A stretch of 64,000 nt of DNA from Paenibacillus macerans (GCF_023715465.1 NZ_JAMBOE010000008.1:62001-126000); one strand, 5' to 3'; numbered from the stretch's first letter, positions 38,488 to 48,514 are shown. Program-made: numbers and translations. Notes: generated by a model from the sequence alone, not told the origin.

Positions 38488-39387
38488 ATGATGCAAAAAA
38501 TCCAAGAAACCTACAGCGCGGCGGCCAATCCCGAAATTTATGAATCCGGCGATCTGCACGTCCTGTTTGCGGGCGAAAGCCAAACCCGCGCCGATCACCG
38601 GCTTGGCCCCAAAGTATACGATTATTTTCTGCTGCATTTTGTCGAGAGCGGCAAAGGAAATTTCCGCACGGAATCCGCCGCCTTCGACTTAAGCGAAGGG
38701 GACTGCTTCCTGATCCATCCGGAGCAGCTCGTCAGCTACGGCTCCGATCTGTTCGAGCCATGGCGCTACCGCTGGATCGCCTTTACCGGAGACAAAGCCG
38801 CAGAACTGGTTCACCGGACCGGCCTCACGCCCGAGCTTCCGGTGTTCCGCCACGGCACGGGCAGCAAAATCCCCGGGATTCTGCAAAACGTGCTGCAGGC
38901 TTTCCAAGCGAAAAAGCCAAGCTCGCATTTAATGTCGCTTGGCCTGCTGCACCTCTTGATGGCCGAAGCCCAGGAGGCGCTGGCAAAGGAATCGCCACTC
39001 CCATCCGGCGAATCCGGAGTTCAGCGCATCGTCAAACAAATGATTCACTATATGACCAGCCAATATGCCCATCCGGTATCCATCGAGCAGATGTGCTCCT
39101 CCCTCGGCTACAATCGGGCGTATTTATCGCGCATTTTCAAAAAAGCGACCGGCTTGACCCCCGTGACCTATCTGCTGAAGCTGCGCATCGATAAATCCCG
39201 CCAGCTGCTGCGGGAGCGGCCGGAGCTGTCGATCGAGCAGATCGCCGCCTCCGTCGGGCTGACCGACCCGCTCTATTTCTCCCGGCAGTTCCGCCGCTTC
39301 CATCACGAGTCCCCAAGCGAATACCGCAAGGCGGTTACGGGGACGGTCCAGACCGAACCCAAAAGCGCCCCATCCTCTCATCCGTGA
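38488..39387 (+). CDS. AraC-family regulator, probably of galKET
   Basis: 299 aa: N-terminal cupin-type ligand domain (about 20-150) and C-terminal double helix-turn-helix (about 185-285; MCSSLGYNRAYLSRIFKKAT, IAASVGLTDPLYFSRQFRRF). Double ATG after AGAAGGAGAAG. Divergent from galK with about 150 bp between, so control of galactose use is the natural inference; resembles MsmR/RafR-like activators of sugar genes. Confidence 0.87.
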   Translation: MMQKIQETYSAAANPEIYESGDLHVLFAGESQTRADHRLGPKVYDYFLLHFVESGKGNFRTESAAFDLSEGDCFLIHPEQLVSYGSDLFEPWRYRWIAFTGDKAAELVHRTGLTPELPVFRHGTGSKIPGILQNVLQAFQAKKPSSHLMSLGLLHLLMAEAQEALAKESPLPSGESGVQRIVKQMIHYMTSQYAHPVSIEQMCSSLGYNRAYLSRIFKKATGLTPVTYLLKLRIDKSRQLLRERPELSIEQIAASVGLTDPLYFSRQFRRFHHESPSEYRKAVTGTVQTEPKSAPSSHP

Positions 39388-39404
39388 AAGGATGGGGCTT
39401 GTCG

Positions 39405-40157
39405 CTAACGCAACCCCAGAAGTCTGCCCACATCGCCGAATACGGCGCCGATCGGTTCCGTGATCAGCAGATCGGCCCGCTGGTCGTAAGCGGTGGAAGA
39501 GGCGTTGACGAGCACCGTTTTGCCCCCGCGGAAATAAGTGACTAAGTGAGCCGCAGGCTGAACCGTCAAAGACGTTCCTCCGATCAGCAGCAGATCGGCC
39601 GCAGCGATGGCGGATACCGCCGCCTCGATGACCTCGTTATCCAAACTTTCTCCGTACAATACGACATCCGGTTTGATGATGCCGCCGCATTCGCAGCGGG
39701 GAACCGTTTCTTTTCCGCGCATGATTTCCTCCAGCGTGTAGCCGCGGCCGCAGGACATGCACGAATTGCGATGAATGGACCCGTGCAGCTCCAGCACCTT
39801 GAAGCTGCCCGCTAGTTGATGCAAACCGTCGATGTTTTGCGTAATGACCGCAGTCAGCTTGCCCGCGCGCTCCAGATCGGCGAGAAGGAGATGCGCCGGG
39901 TTCGGCCGGGCTTCGGGATGGATCATTTTTGATTTGTAAAAGTCAAAAAACACCTCCGGGTGCCTGTCGAAAAAGCGGCGGCTCAAAATCTCTTCCGGGG
40001 AATAAGGCGACTCCTTCTCCGTTTGGTAGATGCCCGCTGCCGAACGGAAATCGGGAATCCCGCTTTCCGTGGAGATGCCGGCGCCGCCAAAAAACACGAT
40101 ACGGCCGCTTTCCTTCACCCAGGACGCCAGCCGCTCCGTTTGCGTTTCATTGTTCAT
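39405..40157 (-). CDS. Sir2-family NAD-dependent protein deacylase
   Basis: 250 aa from the ATG at 40157, which follows AAGGAGGAA. The 109 residues upstream in the same frame are a shadow of the HAD gene. Sirtuin motifs are complete: GGAGISTESGIPDFRS, TQNIDGLH, catalytic His in LELHGS, four zinc cysteines (CMSCG and CECGG), and GGTSLTVQPAAH. Removes acetyl groups from lysines using NAD. 38 bp after the HAD gene. Confidence 0.93.
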   Translation of the reverse strand: MNNETQTERLASWVKESGRIVFFGGAGISTESGIPDFRSAAGIYQTEKESPYSPEEILSRRFFDRHPEVFFDFYKSKMIHPEARPNPAHLLLADLERAGKLTAVITQNIDGLHQLAGSFKVLELHGSIHRNSCMSCGRGYTLEEIMRGKETVPRCECGGIIKPDVVLYGESLDNEVIEAAVSAIAAADLLLIGGTSLTVQPAAHLVTYFRGGKTVLVNASSTAYDQRADLLITEPIGAVFGDVGRLLGLR

Positions 40158-40195
40158 CGAATTGAATTCCTCCTTACAATTTTGATCGCGCCGCC

Positions 40196-40978
40196 TTAGC
40201 ATACCGAGATCTCCCGATATCCGGAAACAACCACATCCGCATCGCGCAAATAGACTGTCCCCGGCGGCGCCCCGTCCTCCGCATCGGCCAGCCCGACGGC
40301 TAGCCGGACGCCGGCCCGCTTGCCCATCTGCATATCGGCGTTGCTGTCGCCGATGACCACGGCCTCCGCCGGGGAAATGCCCAGCTCGCGGCAGGCCAAG
40401 AGCGCCATGTCCGGTTCGGGCTTTCCACGCCCCACCCGGTCGCGGCCGACCACGCTGCCAAACCGCTCGCGCAGGCCCAGCCATTCCAGATGCTCCAGCG
40501 CTTCAGCGGTCACATCGGAAGTGACCACCGCCAGCGCGAGCCCCGCCTCCCGGCAAGCGTCAAGGAACTCGCGCAGGCCCGCCAGCGGCCTCGCCTCCCG
40601 CCGCCGCTTGAGCTCCACCAGCGCAGCCGCGTTGAACTCCCGCACCCGGCTCACCGCATCGTTCCAGGGAACGCCCGCGGCATAAAGCGGACTGGCCAAA
40701 AGAGCGGTGACCTCCTCCTCCGTGCCCATCGCGACCGGACCGGTGCGGTCGTACCCGATGACGCGGTTCGCCTCGTCCAGCCGTAGTCCGAGCAGCGCCG
40801 TTTTGTTGAACAGGGCTCCGGCCCCCAGCGTCTCCAATTCTCGCTCTACGAACCCGGTTAGCGTCTCCGCCCAGCTTCCCCACAGCGCCATGAAGTCGAG
40901 CAGTGTGCCGTCTTTGTCAAACAGTATACCCTGGCAGGAGACAAGGCGCCCCGCCGCCTGAATGTTCGCCATCCGCAT
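40196..40978 (-). CDS. HAD-superfamily phosphatase (phosphoglycolate-phosphatase-like)
   Basis: 260 aa. HAD motifs in order: nucleophile DKDGT (ILFDKDGTLLDF), motif II VVTSD, motif III Lys in GRGKPEPD, motif IV VIGDSNADMQM. An alpha-helical cap lies between motifs I and II. Substrate not predictable. Probably co-transcribed with the sirtuin downstream. Confidence 0.88.
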   Translation of the reverse strand: MRMANIQAAGRLVSCQGILFDKDGTLLDFMALWGSWAETLTGFVERELETLGAGALFNKTALLGLRLDEANRVIGYDRTGPVAMGTEEEVTALLASPLYAAGVPWNDAVSRVREFNAAALVELKRRREARPLAGLREFLDACREAGLALAVVTSDVTAEALEHLEWLGLRERFGSVVGRDRVGRGKPEPDMALLACRELGISPAEAVVIGDSNADMQMGKRAGVRLAVGLADAEDGAPPGTVYLRDADVVVSGYREISVC

Positions 40979-41187
40979 CCCAACCTTCCCGGAAATCCAT
41001 GGTGATATATTCCATTATATCATCTTGGCGCCGGGGTTCATCAGTTCGTCATAATTGCAGCAATTGATAGCGTTTTCCATTGTGATTTCCATCACAAAGT
41101 TTTGCCAGCAAACATCGTACCTTAATACTTGAGTTTTATATTTAAAATTTTGAGTTTTTTAGCGGGAATGAGGAGGAGGCAAACGTC

Positions 41188-42243
41188 ATGACGGAAACCG
41201 GCATAACCCCTCGCGGAGAAACGTTTTTTCTAAACCTGCGCTTTCTGCTGATCGTCTGCGTGTTCGTCGGCAATGCCATCGAACCCCTGATGGGGCGGAT
41301 CGGCGGCATGACCTGGCTTTACACGTGGATTTTTACTTTTCATATACCTTTGTTCGTATTTGTTACGGGGTATTTTGCCAAAGCGAATTTGCTTGGCGAA
41401 GCCGGGCGCAAGGTACTGCTGCAGATCGGGCTGCAATACGTCATCTTCCAAAGCCTTTATTCCTTGCTGGATGTTACGGTGTTTCACGTAAACGGCATTC
41501 ACCGCTCTTTTTTAGCCCCTTATCTGCTGCTCTGGTTCCTGGCCAGCCATGTGGGCTGGCGTTTGATGCAGCTTATGCTGCGCAAATGGCCCGCGCTTTA
41601 CCAGTTGGCCTTCTCCGTCGCGCTGGCCGTGCTGGCCGGCTACCTGCCCGTGGACGGGAACTGGCTGAGCCTGTCGCGCACATTTGTCTACCTGCCCTTT
41701 TTTATCGCGGGATATCATTTTTCGTTTGAACGTATGGAACGCCTGCTCACTTCAAAAGTCCGGCTTGCCGCCATCGCCTTATCGCTTGCCTGGTTTGGCG
41801 CTATCGCTCTCGGCGGAGCGAATATCGCCCCCGGCTGGCTGTACGGCAGCATGACTTACGGTCAGCTCGGGCATCCGGAATGGTACGCCGGCGTTTTCCG
41901 CTTGCTGCTTTATCCGCTGCAGCTGTTTGCGGGGATCGCTTTTTTGGGATTTGTTCCGGCAAAAAAAAGCAAAGTCACCGAGATGGGACGCCATACCCTT
42001 TACGTTTTCCTGCTGCACGGCTTTATCGTCCGCCTGGCGGCGGTTTCCCCGCTTTATGCCGGCGTGCGGAGCCTGCCTGCCGCCCTCGGCGTCGTGGCCG
42101 GGGCCGTGGCGCTGACATGGCTGCTCACCCGGCGCTGGGTGCGGATGTGCAGCTCCCCGCTCATCGAGCCGCCGGTATCCTGGCTGCTGAAGCTGGAACG
42201 CGGGGCCTCTCGCCAAATAGGCGCAACGGGCAAACATTTATAG
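41188..42243 (+). CDS. Acyltransferase-3-family membrane protein
   Basis: 351 aa with about ten membrane segments and the family block FHIPLFVFVTGYF near residue 53. Such proteins O-acylate cell-surface sugars or antibiotics; some Bacillus relatives act on envelope glycans. GAGGAGG ribosome site before the ATG. No operon partner. Confidence 0.85.
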   Translation: MTETGITPRGETFFLNLRFLLIVCVFVGNAIEPLMGRIGGMTWLYTWIFTFHIPLFVFVTGYFAKANLLGEAGRKVLLQIGLQYVIFQSLYSLLDVTVFHVNGIHRSFLAPYLLLWFLASHVGWRLMQLMLRKWPALYQLAFSVALAVLAGYLPVDGNWLSLSRTFVYLPFFIAGYHFSFERMERLLTSKVRLAAIALSLAWFGAIALGGANIAPGWLYGSMTYGQLGHPEWYAGVFRLLLYPLQLFAGIAFLGFVPAKKSKVTEMGRHTLYVFLLHGFIVRLAAVSPLYAGVRSLPAALGVVAGAVALTWLLTRRWVRMCSSPLIEPPVSWLLKLERGASRQIGATGKHL

Positions 42244-42303
42244 GCCCACAGTCCGTTATTTTGCTCACAACCGAGATCATGGCCTTATTTCCTTGCGAAA
42301 TTC

Positions 42304-42329
42304 GTTTCAAAAGGCAAATCTGTGGTAAA
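42304..42329 (+). promoter_or_regulatory. Possible SigB-like promoter of the KGG-repeat gene
   Basis: GTTTCA (42304-42309), 14-bp spacer, GGTAAA (42324-42329); close to the GTTTAA-N14-GGGTAT pattern of general-stress promoters. It is a weak match with no second support. Confidence 0.35.
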
Positions 42330-42351
42330 TAAATCATACCATTTATTTACC
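42324..42351. promoter_or_regulatory. Perfect palindrome in the KGG-gene leader
   Basis: GGTAAATAAAT-CATACC-ATTTATTTACC, 11-bp arms, ending 9 bp before the AGGAGGG ribosome site. Could be an operator or a 5' mRNA hairpin. Confidence 0.6.
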
Positions 42352-42372
42352 AACCAGATTAGGAGGGATTTC

Positions 42373-42630
42373 ATGGCAAGGAATGGAAGGAAAATGACTC
42401 GTGAGGAAGCCGGACGCTTGGGAGGTCTCGCTACCGCCAAAACCCATGGCAAACAGTTTTACCAGGAGATCGGTCAAAAGGGAGGGGAGGCTACCTCCAA
42501 ATCGCACAACAAGGAATTCTATCAGGAAATCGGCCAAAAAGGCGGCGAAGCCACCTCTCAAAAGCACGACAAAGAATTTTACCGCAATATCGGCCGCAAA
42601 GGCGGCGTTTCCCGCAGCAAAAGCTATTAA
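42373..42630 (+). CDS. KGG-repeat (GsiB/YciG-like) stress protein
   Basis: 85 aa from the ATG at 42373 with AGGAGGG just upstream; the longer frame is spurious. Hydrophilic protein built of about 20-residue repeats, e.g. EFYQEIGQKGGEATSKSHNK, each with a GGxA-type KGG motif, like B. subtilis GsiB and YciG. Such proteins accumulate in glucose starvation, desiccation or general stress. Flanked by a leader palindrome and a strong terminator, so it is an isolated, probably highly expressed unit. Confidence 0.88.
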   Translation: MARNGRKMTREEAGRLGGLATAKTHGKQFYQEIGQKGGEATSKSHNKEFYQEIGQKGGEATSQKHDKEFYRNIGRKGGVSRSKSY

Positions 42631-42645
42631 ATGCTGCCATTCTCC

Positions 42646-42679
42646 GAAGTCCCCGAAAAACTCGGGGACTTCTTGTTTT
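42646..42679 (+). terminator. Terminator of the KGG-repeat gene
   Basis: Perfect 11-bp stem GAAGTCCCCGA / TCGGGGACTTC, loop AAAAC, then TTGTTTT. Confidence 0.93.
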
Positions 42680-42825
42680 ATCGGGGGCAAATCCGACTTT
42701 CCTTCCCTCTGCTCCCTGTGATCCCCGCTAGTAAAAGATAACTACTTGTGATAGACTTTAGAGAAAACCTTTAGCGGTGTAAAGCTACAAAATTACAATA
42801 AACCATCATGGGGGGATAGACGTTT

Positions 42826-44511
42826 ATGACAGCCAAGAAAATGCGTTCTGACATGATCAAAAAAGGCTTCGACCGGGCGCCTCACCGCAGCTTGCTGCGA
42901 GCGGCGGGCGTCAAGGAAGAAGATTTCGGCAAACCGTTTATCGCGGTGTGCAACTCTTATATTGATATCGTTCCTGGGCACGTGCATCTGCAAGAATTCG
43001 GCAAAATCGTAAAAGAGGCCATCCGCGAGGCGGGCGGCGTTCCGTTCGAATTCAACACGATCGGCGTGGACGACGGCATTGCGATGGGGCATATCGGGAT
43101 GCGTTACTCTTTGCCGAGCCGGGAAATCATCGCCGATTCCCTGGAAACCGTCGTTTCGGCGCACTGGTTTGACGGCATGGTCTGCATTCCGAACTGCGAC
43201 AAAATTACGCCGGGCATGATGATGGGCGCGCTGCGCGTCAACATTCCGACCATTTTCGTCAGCGGCGGCCCGATGAAGGCCGGCGTGGACAGCAAAGGCC
43301 GCAAGCTTTCCCTGACTTCCGTTTTCGAAGGCGTTGGGGCTTACCAGTCCGGAAAAATCGACGACAGCGAACTGCTGGAACTTGAACAGTACGGCTGTCC
43401 TACCTGCGGCTCCTGCTCCGGCATGTTCACCGCCAACTCGATGAACTGTCTGGCCGAAGCTCTTGGCCTAGCGCTTCCGGGCAACGGAACGATTCTGGCC
43501 GTTTCCGAAGAACGCCGCGATTTCGTGCGGAAGTCCGCGACCCAGCTGATGGAACTGATCAAGCTGGACCTTAAACCGCGTGATATCGTCACGAAGGAAT
43601 CGATCGACAACGCGTTCGCCCTGGATATGGCGATGGGCGGCTCCACGAACACCGTTCTGCACACGCTCGCTTTGGCCCAGGAAGCCGGAGTCGATTACCC
43701 GCTGGAACGCATCAACGAAGTGGCCAACCGCGTGCCGCATATCGCCAAGCTGGCCCCGGCATCCGATATTTTTATCGAGGACGTGCAACGCGCCGGCGGC
43801 GTGAGCGCCGTGCTCCACGAACTGCTCAAGAAACCGGGAGCGATCTTCGGCGATCAAATCACCGTCACCGGGAAAACGATCGCGGAAAACGTTGAGGGAT
43901 GCGAAATTCTCGACCAAAGCGTCATCCATCCGATCGATAAGCCTTATTCGGAAAAAGGCGGTCTGGCGATTCTGTACGGCAACCTTGCTCCGGAAGGTTC
44001 GGTCATTAAAGTCGGCGCCGTGGATCCTTCCGTCGGCGGTTATCATAAAGGACCTGCGATCTGCTTTGATTCCCAGGAGCAAGCTTTGGAAGGCATCGCC
44101 AACGGGAAAGTCAAAGAAGGCAGCGTTGTCGTCATCCGCTACGAAGGGCCAAAAGGCGGACCGGGCATGCCGGAAATGCTCGCTCCGACGTCGCAGATCG
44201 TCGGGATGGGGCTTGGCGCCAAAGTCGGCCTAATCACCGACGGCCGCTTCTCCGGCGCTTCCCGCGGCATCAGCATCGGCCACATTTCGCCGGAAGCCGC
44301 CGAAGGCGGTCCGATCGCTTTCGTGGAAGACGGCGATATTATCGAGCTTGATCTGAACAACCGCAAAATCGAGCTTCATGTCAGCGAGGAAGAAATGACC
44401 CGCCGCAAAGCGAACTGGAAAGGCTTCGAGCCGAAGGTGAAAACCGGCTATCTGGCCCGTTATTCCAAGCTCGTCACCAATGCCAGCTCCGGCGGCGTCA
44501 TGAAGATCTAA
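42826..44511 (+). CDS. ilvD: Dihydroxy-acid dehydratase
   Basis: 561 aa, full length. Iron-sulfur dehydratase of valine/isoleucine synthesis: converts dihydroxyvalerates to keto acids. Cluster cysteines lie in [13 protein letters not shown] and [19 protein letters not shown], with [11 protein letters not shown] upstream. GGGGGGA ribosome site. Only about 195 bp separate it from the KGG terminator and no T-box is visible. Stand-alone here. Confidence 0.96.
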   Translation: MTAKKMRSDMIKKGFDRAPHRSLLRAAGVKEEDFGKPFIAVCNSYIDIVPGHVHLQEFGKIVKEAIREAGGVPFEFNTIGVDDGIAMGHIGMRYSLPSREIIADSLETVVSAHWFDGMVCIPNCDKITPGMMMGALRVNIPTIFVSGGPMKAGVDSKGRKLSLTSVFEGVGAYQSGKIDDSELLELEQYGCPTCGSCSGMFTANSMNCLAEALGLALPGNGTILAVSEERRDFVRKSATQLMELIKLDLKPRDIVTKESIDNAFALDMAMGGSTNTVLHTLALAQEAGVDYPLERINEVANRVPHIAKLAPASDIFIEDVQRAGGVSAVLHELLKKPGAIFGDQITVTGKTIAENVEGCEILDQSVIHPIDKPYSEKGGLAILYGNLAPEGSVIKVGAVDPSVGGYHKGPAICFDSQEQALEGIANGKVKEGSVVVIRYEGPKGGPGMPEMLAPTSQIVGMGLGAKVGLITDGRFSGASRGISIGHISPEAAEGGPIAFVEDGDIIELDLNNRKIELHVSEEEMTRRKANWKGFEPKVKTGYLARYSKLVTNASSGGVMKI

Positions 44512-44541
44512 TCGACTGATTTGTTTTATTCGCATAAGAAA

Positions 44542-44575
44542 AACCGCTGGAGTGAGTTTCTCCGGCGGTTTTTTT
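44542..44575 (+). terminator. Terminator of ilvD
   Basis: AACCGCTGGAG / CTCCGGCGGTT stem (one mismatch), 7-nt loop, followed by a T run. Confidence 0.9.
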
Positions 44576-44600
44576 GACATGTAGCCCCTGCTGCCAGGAA

Positions 44601-44800
44601 TATAGCAGTAATTTATGGCGTTATTTTTGCAATTTTAGCCCCTTGCATGCTAAATAGCGGAAATTTTCGCCCCTATTTGCGGACAAAGTTTGGAAAAAAA
44701 GGCTTTTGACCTCACCTTTCTAAATATAAAGGTAAAATATTCCCCTATTTTTGCCTTGCTCCCGTTTGGGTCGAAAATAAGACCCATTTTTACCGTTATT
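44601..44800. repeat. 200-bp four-unit intergenic repeat, copy C1
   Basis: Units of 25 bp start at 44601, 44653, 44725 and 44776 (TATAGCAG...GTTATT, AATAGCGG...CTATT types). Sequence is diverged from A copies but the spacing is the same. Lies between the convergent ilvD and deacetylase genes. Confidence 0.75.
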
Positions 44801-44850
44801 CCGCGGCCGCGGCCTGCACAACAAACGTTACCCTGTGCCTCCCTTCCGCC

Positions 44851-44906
44851 AAAAAAAGAGCCGTCCTGGAAGCAGCTTTAAGCTGCTCGGGACGGCTCTT
44901 TTTTGT
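44851..44906 (-). terminator. Bidirectional terminator after the polysaccharide deacetylase gene
   Basis: Long stem AAGAGCCGTCC...GGACGGCTCTT with an inner AGCAGC/GCTGCT part, flanked by A run (44851-44857) and T run, so it works on either strand. Confidence 0.9.
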
Positions 44907-44923
44907 TTTTATGATTCGCGTGA

Positions 44924-46402
44924 TCAACTGCAGGGCAACGTTGTCCGCAGCGTCGTCTCATCTTCCTCCGTCGCGGCGGCATGCTGTTCTTTGACCAAAC
45001 GTTGGCGATGCGACCCGGAATCGATAAATCCGATTAAATGGTCAATCGGCATCACGATCAGCTTGGGAACCATCCCTTCAGTTTGCTGCTTTAGCCTCGA
45101 ACTCCCCTCCGGATGAATAACGCTCATCAATAATTTCAGATAAACTTGGGAGGAACGGGCAAACCAGCCTTTGGGCAAGTCCGTGACGGTAAAGCCAAAC
45201 TGCTCCGGTCCCCGGTTGATCATACTTACCCCGTATAATGCCTTAACGCCGCTGAGCTCCGGATGGGCGGCTACATATTCGGCTAACCGGGGCAGCGTTT
45301 TCTCCATGGCGCGGATCATTTGGATCGCAAGCTGAACCGAAGACCTGGCACGTGTGCTGTATTGAAACAAGGTCTTATTATCCAAGTGAATCTCCAAAAT
45401 CCGGTCTCCCTGCTGCAAAGACGTCCCTCCGCTCATAGCTACCGGTTTGCCATGATAGGTCGTTTCCCGAAAATGCAGGAACGAATTGTGCTCATCGACG
45501 GTTTTAAGCTGAAAAACGAAATGGAACAATTTCTCCCACAAGAGCCACAACGCGACGACGCATCTTTTGAATCCGGATATGGATACCGGCTTTTTCCGGC
45601 CGGTTTCCGTCCCCTTCGCTGGCTTGTTTTTTTTCATTTGGCGTGCAGCCTCCGTCTCTTGGATCATTTCATCGATCCGGATGCTCTGCAGGCCTCGCCG
45701 CTTCGCTTCCTGCAGCACCCGCTCCAGAGCTACCAACATTTCACGCGGCGCATCGCTGTTTGCCCCCAACGTAGCGCCGCAATCGTGAAGCAGAAATACT
45801 TCTCCGCCGCGAAGCTTCCTCATCATTCGCTCCGTTAGCCGATTCGCGCCGACCTTGACGCGCCAATCGCTAAACATGGCCGACCACAATACGATTTGCG
45901 TATTGCCCCGGCCCGCGAAATCGAACAAATTTACGATGCCCCACGGCGGACGGTAATAATGGGAACGAACACCGGTGGCAGCGTAAATGATTTTGTTCGT
46001 TTTTTGAATTTGTTTTTTTACGGCGCCAGGACCCATCAGCCAATTGGTTTTATGAACGTAATTGTGGGTCCCGATCAAATGGCCTTCTTCATGCATCCGT
46101 TTCAGCAACTCGGGGTACTTCTCGGCGTTTGTGCCGACGACGAAAAAAGTGGCCTTGGCTCCGAAACGCTTCAACAAGTCAAGCAACTGCGGCGTATATC
46201 TCGGATCAGGGCCGTCATCAAATGTCAGTGCGAATTGCTTCTCATTGCTCCCATGCTTGAATACGTGAAACCCGAAAATCCTGGTAATTAAGCCGGGTAT
46301 AAAAGCGTACAGCGTCGAAATATAAAACAACCATAGCAGCAAAGTCTCCATATGCTTTCCCCACTTTTCTATGATCAATGACTTTGGCATGCTTTTTAGC
46401 AT
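44924..46402 (-). CDS. Polysaccharide deacetylase with C-terminal YkoP-like domain
   Basis: 492 aa. N-terminal membrane anchor (about 18-40), NodB deacetylase domain (about 55-250) with TFDDGPD, the zinc His pair in THNYVH, RPPWG and LLHDCG. A basic linker (about 265-285) leads to a C-terminal domain of about 200 aa resembling YkoP. Such enzymes deacetylate peptidoglycan or related glycans outside the cell. An ATG at 46351 (METLLLW) is an alternative start; both have a possible ribosome site. Confidence 0.85.
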   Translation of the reverse strand: MLKSMPKSLIIEKWGKHMETLLLWLFYISTLYAFIPGLITRIFGFHVFKHGSNEKQFALTFDDGPDPRYTPQLLDLLKRFGAKATFFVVGTNAEKYPELLKRMHEEGHLIGTHNYVHKTNWLMGPGAVKKQIQKTNKIIYAATGVRSHYYRPPWGIVNLFDFAGRGNTQIVLWSAMFSDWRVKVGANRLTERMMRKLRGGEVFLLHDCGATLGANSDAPREMLVALERVLQEAKRRGLQSIRIDEMIQETEAARQMKKNKPAKGTETGRKKPVSISGFKRCVVALWLLWEKLFHFVFQLKTVDEHNSFLHFRETTYHGKPVAMSGGTSLQQGDRILEIHLDNKTLFQYSTRARSSVQLAIQMIRAMEKTLPRLAEYVAAHPELSGVKALYGVSMINRGPEQFGFTVTDLPKGWFARSSQVYLKLLMSVIHPEGSSRLKQQTEGMVPKLIVMPIDHLIGFIDSGSHRQRLVKEQHAAATEEDETTLRTTLPCS

Positions 46403-46560
46403 AGCATCTCCATTATTTTATCATATCCCCTGCCGGTTTAGGCGTATTTTTTTGGGGAAAGCTTAGGGAAGTTTTTGCGGCTCTGGCTTAAAGAGGTTGT
46501 TTAAAAAGCCCGCTTTTGATCACGAAGTAAATTCAAGAAGTAATTCGGCAGCGAAAAGCT

Positions 46561-48339
46561 TTACGAACCGCGCGATGCCAGCAAGTCCATCGTCCTGCGG
46601 AACAGCTCGGCCGCTTGATGCGCCGAACCTGCAGGACGGTTTTGGACCAGTACCGCCAGGGCATATTGGGGCTGATCGACCGGCCCGTATCCGATAAACC
46701 ATTGATGGTTTTTTTTCACGCCGTCTTTCAGCACCTGGGCCGTACCGGATTTTCCGGCCAAGGGCCATTTGGCCCGGTTTAGCGAACGCCCGGTCCCGTC
46801 GGTCACTACCTGCCTCATCCAGGACAGCAGCGTATCCGCCGTACGGGGCGAAATTTGCCCGGCAGGGGATAACGCGGCTTGTACCGGGAAATCGGCCAGC
46901 AGCGAACCGTCTTTAAAACGGATTTCTCTAACCAGCCGCGGCGCCGTCACCTGGCCCTGATGCAGCAGCGTTACAACCAGGTTGGCCGCTTGGAGCGGGG
47001 AGACAAGCACATCGCGCTGGCCGATCGCCGTCTGGGCAAGTACGCCTCCGTCCGCTTTCGACATATCGTTAAAAACGGCACCCGCTTCCTCCTGATCGAG
47101 CTGTTTGAGGTCGTCCCCATTCAAAAAGCGGGCGGTCTGCCAGCCTACCTGACGGGCAAGCCCAAGCTTGGCTGCCGTTTCCGCAATCCTTGCCGGTCCC
47201 AGCCTTTCACCCAGCGCAGCAAATACGATGTTGCAGGAGCGGGAATACCCCTCCTGCAGCGTGATCGTTCCGTGACCGCCTTCCTTCCAGCAGGACAGCC
47301 CGTATTTCCCGTAGTGTCCGCTGCAATGGAAGGTTTCATGCGGGGCGGAAACCTGCTCCTCAAGCGCCGCAGCCGCGATCACGGTTTTGAAGATCGATCC
47401 CGGAACCGCCGCTTTTACCGCCTTGTTGGCCCAGTCCGGCTGCTTCGGGTTCACGTCGCGCGGATCGTAAAACGGCAAAGAAACCATCGCTACGATGTCC
47501 CCATTGTCCGCATCGAGAACAACAACGGCGCCCTCCTTTACGTTCATCTTGGCGGCAAGCTGTTCGATATCCCGTTGCAAACCTTCATCCACCGTTGTCT
47601 TAATTTGCAAAGGATAGTACCGGCTGTTTTTCGCATTGATCCGTGTGCCGAGACCATCCAGCGGCCGTTTTTGCCCGTCTACCGTAAAAGCCGCCCTCAC
47701 TCCGCCAATTCCCCGCAAATAGCGGTCAAACGTCTTTTCCAGCCCGGCCGCTCCAACCTGAAGCGTCATCGGCAAAGGAGTTCTCGGCTGATCCCGGCGA
47801 AGCCGGCGGATCACATCCGGGCGTTGGGCGACATAACCCAGCCATTGATTCCCGCGTTTCCCCGGATCATAACGCGTTACGTAAGGCAGCACTTCCAGCC
47901 CTTCAAGCCGGGGCAGCCGGCTTGCCTCCGCTGCGGTCAGTTGAAGCGGCTCCTCCCCCTCCTGGGGCCAAACGTATGGTTTTCGCAACTCTGTCCACGT
48001 TGACCGAAGCTCTGCTGAGGAAACCCCAAGCGAGGACGCCAGCTTATTAAGTACTTCTCCGTCCGGAACGTCCTTGACGGGAAAAAGAATCGGAGACCAG
48101 GCCATCCGGCCGGTTAAAGGAAGACCGTTCCGATCGATGAAGCGGCCTCTGCCAGGGTCCAGCTCGATGCTTTCTTCCCGCTGCCGCACGGCGAGTTCGT
48201 TGATCGTTTTGCCGCCAACGGTCGCCGCCCGGAAAGCGGAAGCCGCTTGGATCCAGGCCATCCGCAAGGCAAACACGCCAAGCACGACAGTAAACAACAG
48301 CAAAATATATAAAATGCGTTTTTTGCGCAATAATGACAT
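46561..48339 (-). CDS. Class B penicillin-binding protein (PbpI/PBP4b-like)
   Basis: 592 aa transpeptidase. Single N-terminal membrane anchor (about 9-28), dimerisation/NTF2-like N-domain, then the transpeptidase domain with SxxK (Ser-Ile-Phe-Lys in PGSIFKTVIAAA), SxN (SCN in YSRSCNIVF) and KSG (AGKSGTAQV). It cross-links peptidoglycan; the branch resembles sporulation-linked PbpI of Bacillus (inference). Monocistronic. Confidence 0.88.
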   Translation of the reverse strand: MSLLRKKRILYILLLFTVVLGVFALRMAWIQAASAFRAATVGGKTINELAVRQREESIELDPGRGRFIDRNGLPLTGRMAWSPILFPVKDVPDGEVLNKLASSLGVSSAELRSTWTELRKPYVWPQEGEEPLQLTAAEASRLPRLEGLEVLPYVTRYDPGKRGNQWLGYVAQRPDVIRRLRRDQPRTPLPMTLQVGAAGLEKTFDRYLRGIGGVRAAFTVDGQKRPLDGLGTRINAKNSRYYPLQIKTTVDEGLQRDIEQLAAKMNVKEGAVVVLDADNGDIVAMVSLPFYDPRDVNPKQPDWANKAVKAAVPGSIFKTVIAAAALEEQVSAPHETFHCSGHYGKYGLSCWKEGGHGTITLQEGYSRSCNIVFAALGERLGPARIAETAAKLGLARQVGWQTARFLNGDDLKQLDQEEAGAVFNDMSKADGGVLAQTAIGQRDVLVSPLQAANLVVTLLHQGQVTAPRLVREIRFKDGSLLADFPVQAALSPAGQISPRTADTLLSWMRQVVTDGTGRSLNRAKWPLAGKSGTAQVLKDGVKKNHQWFIGYGPVDQPQYALAVLVQNRPAGSAHQAAELFRRTMDLLASRGS

Positions 48340-48514
48340 GATTCCCCCCCCTTTGTCCCTTATTATTTCCTGGGAAAAGCAGGTTCACACCCGAGGAGCG
48401 CTGCTTGAAATTGAAAAGGACAGTTTTGAGGAATTAAAATGGGGGCAGGTTGGCTATCGGCGCTGTGTGAAATTGCGCGTGCGGTTGCAGATTTGGAGTC
48501 GCATTCGCGCTCTC

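Noticed and set aside
40158..40484. N-terminal extension of 109 residues on the sirtuin
   Set aside because: The extension is another frame of the HAD gene; a clear ribosome site and ATG at 40157 give a normal-length sirtuin.
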